Positions 1 through 5,950 of a stretch of 7,036 bases of DNA are shown piece after piece. Within the stretch, counting starts at the first letter, position 1. Each line of letters opens with the position of its first letter. Source of the DNA: Gemmatimonadota bacterium (lineage in GTDB: Bacteria > GCA-2686955). A program made the translations under genes and the position numbers. The stretch covers positions 1 to 7,036 of the forward strand of contig NYZA01000081.1 in NCBI GenBank assembly GCA_002686955.1, in the 5' to 3' direction. Under the pieces are notes generated by a model. That model was not told the origin of the DNA, searched no databases, and saw nothing but the letters and a program-made list of their open reading frames with translations.

Positions 1-76
1 CCAAAGGCGCCCGAACTCCACCGAGGGCGATTCTACGCGAGCGCGGAATGCGCCGGGAAGAAAGGGCGGTGCGGAG

Positions 77-391
77 GTGGGGGGGACTGGGGGGCTACAG
101 TTGGGGGATCTCGAGCGGGTGGGGGGTGCGATCACTATCGACACGGTCTCCCGACTGCTGAAAGAAAGGGTGGAGCACGTCGTGGTGCGATTCGAGCAGT
201 CGTCCGAACCGAGCGCTCACGGCGTCGCGAAGCTCAAGGGATTGATGCAAGGCCTCCAGCGCTTCCGCCCGAACATTGCAGTAGTGAGCGCTTCGAGAGA
301 GTTCGGGGATGCGCTTCGCGCGGCCAGCGGCAAGGTGCCGATCGTCGACTCCGAGGCCGACGCGCTCAGGTGGTGGGGGGAGAACGCCTAG
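77..391 (+). CDS. Small STAS-like domain protein (start uncertain)
   Basis: The 104-residue product resembles a STAS domain, the fold of anti-sigma-factor antagonists and of MlaB-type lipid-transport subunits. A GAITIDTVSRLL segment (about residues 17-28) is followed by a hydrophobic strand HVVVRF. Next comes a helix after a Ser-containing turn (SEPSAHGVAKL), a second strand (NIAVVSA) and the typical ending VPIVDSEADAL. The serine near residue 46 lies roughly where regulatory STAS proteins carry their phosphorylated serine; this is inference. The GTG at 77 lies inside G-tracts. TTG at 101 and GTG at 119 are alternatives, and the frame is open to the left edge, so the gene could also be longer and 5'-partial. 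The call rests on pattern only and a chance ORF is not excluded. Confidence 0.42.
   Translation: MGGTGGLQLGDLERVGGAITIDTVSRLLKERVEHVVVRFEQSSEPSAHGVAKLKGLMQGLQRFRPNIAVVSASREFGDALRAASGKVPIVDSEADALRWWGENA
79..126 (+). other. G-tract cluster, possible G-quadruplex
   Basis: Five G runs (79-85, 89-94, 103-107, 117-119, 121-126) are separated by 3, 8, 9 and 1 bases. The density is far above the surrounding sequence. The tracts span the possible starts of the STAS-like gene, so they could form structure in the DNA or mRNA. They are also a likely place for assembly indels that would change the upstream frame. Confidence 0.4.
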
Positions 392-654
392 GAATCTGTT
401 GCGCACAGTCTTCGCTTCGCCCAACATCCGTCTTCGTTCCGATCTCTGCGTCGGTAAGTCCTTGAAAGGCAACCAGCCTTCCTGCGGCCCCAGCTCCTTG
501 ATCTCGAAACGAGCTCGAATACCGGGCTCGAAAGCCTATGCGCAACAGGCTCCTAGCCCGTGGCCCATGCCTCCTTCTTGTCCATCCGCGGTCTCGAGCG
601 AGGCAATCGGGGCGTCGTCGAGCGGGTAGCCGCGTCGTCGTCGAGGTCGAGAGA
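392..654. other. Stretch without a convincing gene
   Basis: Between the STAS-like stop and the more credible part of the repeat-protein ORF, several overlapping frames are open on both strands but none has a recognisable domain. The most protein-like pieces are on the minus strand. One segment below about position 535 reads FEIKELGPQEGWLPFKDLP. Another (628 to 536) ends SLETADGQ...GLGACCA before a TAG. They are separated by that stop and their upstream parts lie in other frames, so at best they are remnants. I see no RNA gene or clear terminator. Confidence 0.3.
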
Positions 655-912
655 TTGAAGTTCGCTCCGGGAGACCAGGGCCCCGCAAGCGTTCCCGCCA
701 CTGCCGGTAGCGCCAGCGCCGCCTTGAGCAGATCGGAGTCGAACCACTCGTTCATCCAGGGCGGGCTCTTGGGCCTGATGAACAACAGTGGTGGACTACT
801 CGGGCTGATGAACAACAACGGTCAGCTCGACGCGATGTCGGGCACCAACGGGGAATCGCTGCCGTCGCTCGAGACCACGGGCGGCCAGGGGCATATTTCG
901 ATCGTTCCCTGA
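538..912 (+). CDS. Small protein with a 10-residue tandem repeat, function unknown
   Basis: I do not recognise the family. The 124-residue ORF ends with two near-identical units, GLLGLMNNSG and GLLGLMNNNG (about residues 76-95), and perhaps a degenerate third unit, QLDAMSGTNG. A Gly/Ser-rich tail follows, ending HISIVP. The two units differ at several bases, but almost all differences are synonymous in this frame, which is good evidence that this strand and frame are translated. The first 39 residues from the ATG at 538 are Arg-rich and look out-of-frame. A TTG at 655, with GAGG 8 nt upstream, is a plausible real start and would give 85 residues. No signal peptide, lipobox or transmembrane segment is visible. 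The gene lies upstream of the exported hydrolase in the same direction, with an own-promoter-like element between them. Confidence 0.42.
   Translation: MRNRLLARGPCLLLVHPRSRARQSGRRRAGSRVVVEVERLKFAPGDQGPASVPATAGSASAALSRSESNHSFIQGGLLGLMNNSGGLLGLMNNNGQLDAMSGTNGESLPSLETTGGQGHISIVP
763..822 (+). repeat. 30-bp tandem repeat encoding GGLLGLMNN units
   Basis: Two adjacent 30-base units each encode G-G-L-L-G-L-M-N-N followed by Ser or Asn. They share the block CTGATGAACAAC exactly. The other bases have diverged at eight positions, six of them silent in the plus-strand frame of the ORF. This looks like an old in-frame duplication kept at the protein level. Confidence 0.6.
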
Positions 913-928
913 GGGCGAACCTCAAGTC

Positions 929-957
929 ATGACCGGTCACGTCCGATGAAGAATAAA
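929..957 (+). promoter_or_regulatory. Putative sigma70-type promoter with overlapping palindrome
   Basis: ATGACC (929-934) matches TTGACA at 4 of 6 positions. After a 17-bp spacer, AATAAA (952-957) matches TATAAT at 4 of 6. The perfect palindrome TGACCGGTCA (930-939) overlaps the -35 element and is placed where a dimeric repressor would block polymerase. The element would drive the hydrolase gene with a leader of about 70 nt. The boxes are imperfect and the sigma preference of the host is unknown. Confidence 0.33.
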
Positions 958-1032
958 GGGAGGCCCTCATCTGCTCCCGAATCAGCGGCCCGCCCCCAGA
1001 TCATCTCGCGACGCGCCGTGACGGAGACGACC

Positions 1033-1905
1033 ATGATCGCACTCTTTCCCCGCCCCAGCTCTTGCGCCCTGCTCCTCGCTCTGGGCGTGATCCTGACACC
1101 CTCGAACGCTCTTGCCGGCGCATCATTTAAGGTGGAAGCCGAAGAGTTCGTCGTGACCGCCGATTCGCAGCTCCGCTTCTGGGAGGGCACCTTCGACGTG
1201 CCCGGCCAGAGCCCGGTCCATTTCACATGTTACGCGCCCGCGGATGCGGGATCTTACGATGCCATACTTTTCCTTCACGGTTACGGTAGAGACGACTATA
1301 TCTGGACAATCCACCAGATGGTCATGGCGGGACGAGGGACGATCGCGGTCGCCATCGACTACGAAGAGGGGCAGCCGCAGAATGCACAGCTCGCCGAGGT
1401 GTCCTCGGCCGTCGAGCTGATGAACTCCTGGTGGGAAGTGAAATCGGTCTCGCTCTGTGGGTCGAGCTACGGAGGAAAGGTGGCGTTGGAAACGATCGGA
1501 AAGCGCCCCGAGCTCGGCATCGAGGCGGCGCTGCTCGTGTATCCGGCATGGGCGAGGATGGAGCACGAAGACTTCGCGGCGATCGAAGCGGATGTGTTGA
1601 ACGTGGTCGGCGAGGTGGATGGTCTCAGCCTTTCTTCATACTGGATCCAGGATCAGATCAACACCCACAACGACCGGATCAATTACAAGCTCCACGTTTA
1701 CTCGGAAGACGACTTTCCGATCGAAGCCAGACACGGATACTTCTTCGCCCAGACCCCACAAGAGTTCAACGACGTCGCCTTGGACAGCTTCGCACGCGGA
1801 ATCGGCTACTTCGAATGGATAGTGGGCGGAGAAGACGCGCCTCCGTGGCGAAACGACCCGACCCTGATCACCCGCGACAATCTAATTACGTTGCCGGGTT
1901 TCTAG
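1033..1905 (+). CDS. Exported alpha/beta hydrolase (dienelactone-hydrolase/esterase-like)
   Basis: The product is a 290-residue predicted periplasmic or secreted hydrolase of ester-type bonds; the substrate is unknown. The ATG at 1033 is chosen because GGAG lies 6 nt upstream and the protein then begins with a clean signal peptide (hydrophobic core about residues 11-21, likely cleavage after ALA or GA near 28-30). An in-frame ATG at 946 has no ribosome site and would bury the signal. Fold markers in order: oxyanion-type HG at 82-83 (LHGYGRDD), nucleophile elbow GSSYG with Ser145, acid Asp196 in GEVDG after a strand, and His234 in ARHGYFF. The RHG(F/Y) ending resembles dienelactone hydrolases, but those usually use Cys as nucleophile; here it is Ser. 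The C-terminal 35 residues are not recognised. The gene converges on the FGE-like gene with 13 bp between the stops. Confidence 0.8.
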   Translation: MIALFPRPSSCALLLALGVILTPSNALAGASFKVEAEEFVVTADSQLRFWEGTFDVPGQSPVHFTCYAPADAGSYDAILFLHGYGRDDYIWTIHQMVMAGRGTIAVAIDYEEGQPQNAQLAEVSSAVELMNSWWEVKSVSLCGSSYGGKVALETIGKRPELGIEAALLVYPAWARMEHEDFAAIEADVLNVVGEVDGLSLSSYWIQDQINTHNDRINYKLHVYSEDDFPIEARHGYFFAQTPQEFNDVALDSFARGIGYFEWIVGGEDAPPWRNDPTLITRDNLITLPGF

Positions 1906-1910
1906 CCCGG
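1894..1910. terminator. Weak inverted repeat between convergent genes
   Basis: CCGGG (1894-1898) and CCCGG (1906-1910) can pair around a 7-nt loop containing the hydrolase stop codon. With only 5 bp and no clear T-tract, it is a poor intrinsic terminator at best. It is listed because it is the only hairpin seen at this convergent junction. Confidence 0.15.
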
Positions 1911-1918
1911 ATCGGTTT

Positions 1919-3001
1919 CTACCTCGGCACCGTCAGCACCGGACGAAGCCCCACATCACCCGCCGTGAAATCGGCGGGATCGTTGTTGCGAGCGGCGGCG
2001 GGCAGATAGCGGACGGGGGAGTACCAGCCGCCCCCTCGAATCACGCGGCGATCGTCGCTATCCGGGCCCGCTGGATCGATGGCCGGCTCAGTGCCCAGCG
2101 AACAGGTCCACCGATCGTTGACCCACTCGTACACGTTCCCCGCGAGGTGATGAATCGGTCGCGACAACTCCGGCTGCGCCCCCACGAGCTGGGTAGAGAC
2201 ACCCGTCGTCCAGCGGATGCAGAATCCGCCGTCCACACCGAAATTGGCCAGCTCACACTTGGGATCCGCGGCACCCCAGGGGTGGATCCGATCGTCGTCG
2301 AAACGGGCAACATACTCCCACTCGGCGTCGGTCGGAAGGCGGAATCCCTCGGCCTCGTACGGAACTCCGCCGGGCCCGCAGCTCCAATCCGAATGGTCGT
2401 ATGCCGGCGTGAGTCCCGCGCGCAGGCTCAGCCAGTCACAATAGCTCGCGGCTCCGTACCAGCTCACCTCCTTCATCGGATGATCGGAAGGATTGTACCC
2501 CTCCGGGTATGCGAAATTGAGCGCGTATTTCACCTCGCGCAGGTCAAAGTTGCCGGCGGAGAATGTGATCTCGCACTCCGGATCGTCGAGGTCGACCAGC
2601 TCTACCGGGCTGCCCATGTTGTCGTGCACGGCACTGGGTGTCGCGGTGATCAGGTCGTTGTCATAGGCCCATTGGAGCATCGCCCGATACTGCTCGTTGC
2701 TAACCTCGACCACCTGAATTCGAAAACCGTGCGTCAAGAGCACCGGACGCTCTTGCCAACCGCAGGTTGCCGAGCCGTCCCCCATCATGAAGGCGCCCGC
2801 GGGAACGTGAACCGAACGTTCCGCCCCGACCGGAGCGCGCTCTTCGACGGCAAAGACGTTCGCGACCGGATCCCATTCGGATCTTGTCCGGTCCCTCCCT
2901 ATCGGTGAATGGAACTCCAGCGAGCGGGCGTGGGGAATGAAGTCCGCGAAAGTGAGAGCGATCAAGATCGCGAGTCCAGCGTGTTGGAGAGAGGGTATCA
3001 A
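1919..3001 (-). CDS. Exported SUMF1/FGE-domain protein lacking the FGE cysteine pair
   Basis: The 360-residue protein has an N-terminal signal peptide (hydrophobic core about residues 9-22) and one formylglycine-generating-enzyme-like domain (PF03781 type). Family motifs in order: VPAGAFMMGDGS (66-77), HPMKEVSWYGAASYCDWLS (174-192), GFRLPTDAEWEYVAR (219-233), GNVYEWVNDRW (288-298), RVIRGGGWYSPVR (319-331) and a GLRPV ending (351-355). In true FGE the C-terminal GGSW segment carries two copper-binding cysteines. Here those places are Ser329 and Leu333, so sulfatase activation by the known mechanism is unlikely. About eight other cysteines (80, 143, 188, 208, 249, 261, 300) suggest disulfides outside the cytoplasm. 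The start is TTG at 3001, with GGAAG 8 nt upstream; an upstream in-frame stop leaves no earlier ATG. It lies 51 nt downstream of the SDR gene, probably in one operon. A non-enzymatic or ligand-binding role is possible. Confidence 0.82.
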   Translation of the reverse strand: MIPSLQHAGLAILIALTFADFIPHARSLEFHSPIGRDRTRSEWDPVANVFAVEERAPVGAERSVHVPAGAFMMGDGSATCGWQERPVLLTHGFRIQVVEVSNEQYRAMLQWAYDNDLITATPSAVHDNMGSPVELVDLDDPECEITFSAGNFDLREVKYALNFAYPEGYNPSDHPMKEVSWYGAASYCDWLSLRAGLTPAYDHSDWSCGPGGVPYEAEGFRLPTDAEWEYVARFDDDRIHPWGAADPKCELANFGVDGGFCIRWTTGVSTQLVGAQPELSRPIHHLAGNVYEWVNDRWTCSLGTEPAIDPAGPDSDDRRVIRGGGWYSPVRYLPAAARNNDPADFTAGDVGLRPVLTVPR

Positions 3002-3052
3002 CGGGGTGTCTTCCGTGGGGCAAGGGTCGCTTCAGGGTAACCCCCTCGCCTA

Positions 3053-3850
3053 TCAGATTCCGCGGAGTCGTCCCCCGTCCACCGGAAGGCTGATGCCGCG
3101 CACACCGCCGGCGGCGGGCGAGGCCAAGAAAACAACCGCCGCCGCGGTCTCGCAAGGATCGAGCAAACGCCCCTCGGGCACACTCTCGGTCCATCTTCGG
3201 CGGATCTCACTCTGGGTGCGACCGGAGCGGGACGCCTGTTCCCCGGCGAGCTCGTGCAGCCGATCGGTGTCGGTGTAGCCAGGCAGCACGTTGTTGATCG
3301 TAATGCCCGGCGGCAGCTCGTTCGAAAGCGATTTGGCCCACGCCGCCATCGCGCCCCGAATTGTGTTGCTGACACCCAGATTCGGCACCGGTTCGTAGAC
3401 CGAGATCGAAATGATATTGATGATACGTCCGTAGTTTCGCTCGATCATTCCGGGGAGCAGCTTCCGAACCAGAAGATGAGACGCTAGCAGGTGACGCCGA
3501 AAGGGGCTCAGAAAGTCCTCTTCGTTCGCCGAGAGCAGGGGACCGCCCGGTGGGCCGCCGGCGTTGTTCACGAGAATCTCGATCGGTCCCCCCTCTTCGA
3601 TCAGGCGATCTACGCGCAATTCGAGCTCGCTGGTGTTCTCCAGGTCGCATGGGACGGCTTCAAGATCAGGGGCACCTGTCTCCACGACCTCCTCCGCCAG
3701 TTCGATGAGCTTCGAACGGGTCCGGGCGAGCGCCACGACACTCACGCCGGCGCGGGCGAGGGCGAGGGCGGCGGCGCGGCCGATTCCGCTGCTTGCCCCG
3801 CACACTAGTGCGCGGCGGCCATCGATATGCTGGGGGCTGAGATCCGGCAT
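3053..3850 (-). CDS. SDR-family protein with altered catalytic tetrad
   Basis: The 265-residue product is a classical-length short-chain dehydrogenase/reductase, cytoplasmic, with a Rossmann fold. Seen: nucleotide-binding GASSGIG (18-24), adenine-contact Asp69 in PCDLEN, NNAG (95-98), strand GRIINIIS ending at Ser148, the PG motif at 190-191 and a C-terminal PVDGG (257-260). By alignment the usual Asn-Ser-Tyr-Lys tetrad reads His120, Ser148, Ser161, Arg165: the YxxxK motif has become SNTIR. I recall a bacterial SDR branch with an SNxxR-type sequence here, but cannot verify it. Cofactor binding seems intact, while conventional oxidoreduction is doubtful. Basic Arg43 after the second strand (ALART) would favour NADP(H). 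ATG at 3850 has a good ribosome site (GAGGTG, about 5 nt upstream). It heads the operon with the FGE-like gene and is divergent from asnB. Confidence 0.88.
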   Translation of the reverse strand: MPDLSPQHIDGRRALVCGASSGIGRAAALALARAGVSVVALARTRSKLIELAEEVVETGAPDLEAVPCDLENTSELELRVDRLIEEGGPIEILVNNAGGPPGGPLLSANEEDFLSPFRRHLLASHLLVRKLLPGMIERNYGRIINIISISVYEPVPNLGVSNTIRGAMAAWAKSLSNELPPGITINNVLPGYTDTDRLHELAGEQASRSGRTQSEIRRRWTESVPEGRLLDPCETAAAVVFLASPAAGGVRGISLPVDGGRLRGI

Positions 3851-3916
3851 GAGCCACCTCTGTTTCGGAGATTGGGGACTGGTTCCAATGGGAGCATGCT
3901 ACGCTTCAGGTCGATT
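3851..3916. promoter_or_regulatory. Divergent intergenic region between the SDR gene and asnB
   Basis: These 66 bp must hold the start signals for both divergent genes unless their promoters lie inside coding sequence. On the minus strand the SDR ribosome site (GAGGTG) is clear. On the plus strand only a weak AGG sits 6 nt before the asnB ATG. I see no convincing -35/-10 pair on either strand. Confidence 0.3.
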
Positions 3917-5644
3917 ATGTGCGGAATCGCAGGCATATGGGGGGACCGAGGCGACATCTGGGCGCTCACGCGCACCTTGACGCACCGGGGCCCTGACGAT
4001 CACGGCGTCTTCGAGGACGGCTCGCTCAAGCTCGGGTCGACCCGCCTCGGTGTGATCGATCCCGATCGCGCCAAACAGCCGATGACCAGCGCCGACGGTC
4101 GTGTGCACCTCGTATTCAACGGGGCGATCTACAACTTTCGCGCACTGCGCGATGAGCTGAAAGACCGATACCCGTTCAGGCTCGACAGCGACACCGAGCT
4201 CATCTTGGCGGCGTGGCAAGCCTGGGGGACCAGGTGTTTCGAACGCTTCAACGGGATGTTCGCGATCGCGATCTGGGATGGCGATCGACTGATTCTCGCG
4301 CGCGATCGTTTCGGAATGAAGCCCCTCTATTGGACCCGTCACCACGGCACATTTCTTTTCGCGTCCGAGATCAAGGCGCTCTTGGAAGAAGTGCCGGCCA
4401 TCCCCCGCATCGAAGAGGACTTCGCGGCCCTCGAGACGGCCGCCGGTAATCGCACCCTCTTCAAGGGGATCGAGGCGTTTCCGCCTGCCAATTTCGCGAT
4501 CCTGGACCGAAACGACACCGATATTCGCCCGCGGGAGTACTGGACCTTGCCCCCGCACTGGACGCCCGATTCGCCTCAACGTAGTGAATCGGATCTGGTG
4601 GAAGAACTTCGCTCGCTCCTGATCGACTCGGTCCAGGCGAGGTTGCTCGCCGATGTTCCGGTCGGGCTCTTCCTCTCGGGCGGACTCGACTCCGCGCTGA
4701 TCGCCTGCATCGCGCGCCCTGAGCGCGTCTACAGCTGCCATTTCCCGGAAGGGCCGGGGTTCGAGGAGATCTCGTACGCAAAACTGGTCGCGGAGGAGAT
4801 CGGCGCCGAACACACGATCGTTCGCCCGGAGTGGCCCGAGTTCCGCGATCAACTTCCGCGGATCATTCGGCACCTCGACGCCCCGGTGGCCACGCCCTCG
4901 CCGATCGCCGAGAACGCACTGGCCCGCGCCGCGAAGGAAGATGTGAAAGTGGTTCTGGGTGGCCAGGGCGCCGACGAGTGCTTCGGCGGCTACGTGCGCT
5001 ACCTCTTTCTTCAGGCGGAGCAAGAGCTCGCCCGCGCTCCACAACTCGCCGCCTACCACCCGATGGCGCGGCACTTCTGGGGGCCGGGTGCCTTCGGTGA
5101 TGGCGCCGACCGCTACCTCTGGATGCTCCAGCGCGGCGCTGCACTGCCGCCCTATTTCGAGGCGAATGTCCGTCGGCTCTTCGAGCGGGAAGGCGAGATC
5201 GTCGACCGGGCGGGATTCGCCGATCTCTCCGTTACGCTGCCATCGCTGCTGACCATGAACGACCGGGCATCCGCCGCCGAAGGCCTGGAGAATCGGTGCC
5301 CATTCCTCGATCACAGAATTGTCGAATTCGCATTCACGTTGCCGCCGGGCCACAAGATTCGCGGGCTCAGATCGAAGCATCTGCTGCGAGAGGCCGCCCG
5401 CGGGCTCGTACCGGATGCGATCATCGATCGAAACGACAAGATGGGCCTGGTCGTACCGGTGAACCGCTGGTTTCGAGGTCCCCTCGCGGCGTGGGCGAGA
5501 GAGCTGGAGGAGGGACTGTTGCGACGAGGCTACGGCCACTTGAAACGGAGCAGCGATCGCGGTGAATTCGACCGCAATCTATATGCGCGGGTCTGCCTCG
5601 AATTGTGGTTCAGAGAAGTGATCGACCAGCACCCCTACACTTGA
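3917..5644 (+). CDS. asnB: Asparagine synthetase, glutamine-hydrolysing (class II, AsnB type)
   Basis: The 575-residue cytoplasmic enzyme is predicted to make Asn from Asp, ATP and glutamine. The start at 3917 is chosen because Met removal exposes Cys2, the glutaminase nucleophile (MCGIAGIWG); the ATG at 3896 or 3827 would bury it. N-terminal class II amidotransferase domain: HRGPDD (23-28), Arg43, NGAIYN (68-73), Asp92 in SDTEL, ARDRFGMKPLYW (128-139). C-terminal synthetase domain: PP-loop SGGLDS (254-259), GGQGADECFGGY (348-359), PFLDH (462-466), and a KMGLVVPVNRWF ending motif (508-519). The length is close to E. coli AsnB (554). Two details are unusual: NGAIYN instead of the common NGEIYN in the glutamine pocket, and Cys355 where GADELFGG has Leu. 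Amidation of another substrate cannot be excluded, but no RiPP or peptide-cluster partners are present. The C-terminus appears complete. The stop lies immediately beside the broken DUF3179 gene. Confidence 0.9.
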   Translation: MCGIAGIWGDRGDIWALTRTLTHRGPDDHGVFEDGSLKLGSTRLGVIDPDRAKQPMTSADGRVHLVFNGAIYNFRALRDELKDRYPFRLDSDTELILAAWQAWGTRCFERFNGMFAIAIWDGDRLILARDRFGMKPLYWTRHHGTFLFASEIKALLEEVPAIPRIEEDFAALETAAGNRTLFKGIEAFPPANFAILDRNDTDIRPREYWTLPPHWTPDSPQRSESDLVEELRSLLIDSVQARLLADVPVGLFLSGGLDSALIACIARPERVYSCHFPEGPGFEEISYAKLVAEEIGAEHTIVRPEWPEFRDQLPRIIRHLDAPVATPSPIAENALARAAKEDVKVVLGGQGADECFGGYVRYLFLQAEQELARAPQLAAYHPMARHFWGPGAFGDGADRYLWMLQRGAALPPYFEANVRRLFEREGEIVDRAGFADLSVTLPSLLTMNDRASAAEGLENRCPFLDHRIVEFAFTLPPGHKIRGLRSKHLLREAARGLVPDAIIDRNDKMGLVVPVNRWFRGPLAAWARELEEGLLRRGYGHLKRSSDRGEFDRNLYARVCLELWFREVIDQHPYT

Positions 5645-5948
5645 CCCCAACGTTGCATAAGATCTCGTGCCAGTCCAGAATCGGGTGCGGGTACGCACGA
5701 GGTCCGGCATTCGTCATCACTCCGACGACGCGATCTCCGTCGTTCAGATAGTCGGCCGCCGCGTCTGCCGGCGAGACCATTTTGGGATTGGTCAACGAGG
5801 GAATACAATCGTGGCCGCCCGCGCAGCCCACGAAGACCTCCTCCTCCGGAATGAGCCAACCGGAAAAGGAACCGGGGTCGACGGTTCCGGCGCACGCGGC
5901 GATCACCAAGCCGAGTCCCAGAGTTGCCCTCACGGAGAATCGAGTCAT
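5610..5948 (-). pseudogene. DUF3179 lipoprotein gene, truncated at the 3' side
   Basis: The ATG at 5948 is preceded by AGGAG at 7 nt. The protein starts with a lipoprotein signal ending in the lipobox IAAC (Cys19), so the intact product would have been membrane-anchored outside the cytoplasm. From about residue 48 the sequence follows the start of DUF3179: CIPSLTNPKMVSPADAA, then GDRVVGVMTNAGPRAYPHPILDWHEI up to residue 96. Family members normally continue for a couple of hundred residues, including a YCPLC-type motif. Here similarity ends after WHEI and the frame stops after 16 more residues, running 35 nt into the antisense of asnB. The remainder is absent from all frames. The gene is probably non-functional. 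The start is 2 nt from the barrel gene stop and its ribosome site lies in that gene's last codons, so the two were translationally coupled. The function of DUF3179 is unknown. Confidence 0.75.
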
Positions 5949-5950
5949 CG

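Noticed and set aside
366-818. 150-codon minus-strand frame, including MNEWFDSDLLKAALALP
   Set aside because: A short part looks protein-like, but there is no ribosome site, the rest is Arg-rich noise, and the silent-change pattern of the repeat supports the plus strand instead.
1897-1921. Direct repeat GGTTTCTA (1897-1904 and 1914-1921) at the convergent stops
   Set aside because: Eight bases is within chance expectation. It contains the stop codons of both genes, but there is no further match around it and no sign of a mobile-element target duplication.
2147-2908. 253-codon plus-strand frame across the FGE-like gene
   Set aside because: It is antisense to conserved SUMF1 motifs and its translation shows no family features.
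3899-5539. 546-codon open frame on the minus strand across asnB
   Set aside because: It is the antisense of a clearly recognisable enzyme, has no domain-like sequence, and is explained by the GC-biased codons of asnB leaving few stops on the other strand.
655-5644. RiPP or lasso-peptide cluster (small Gly-rich peptide plus AsnB homologue)
   Set aside because: The AsnB protein has both canonical domains, including the glutaminase nucleophile. No precursor-recognition or leader-peptidase gene is seen, and the two genes are separated by three unrelated ones on both strands.
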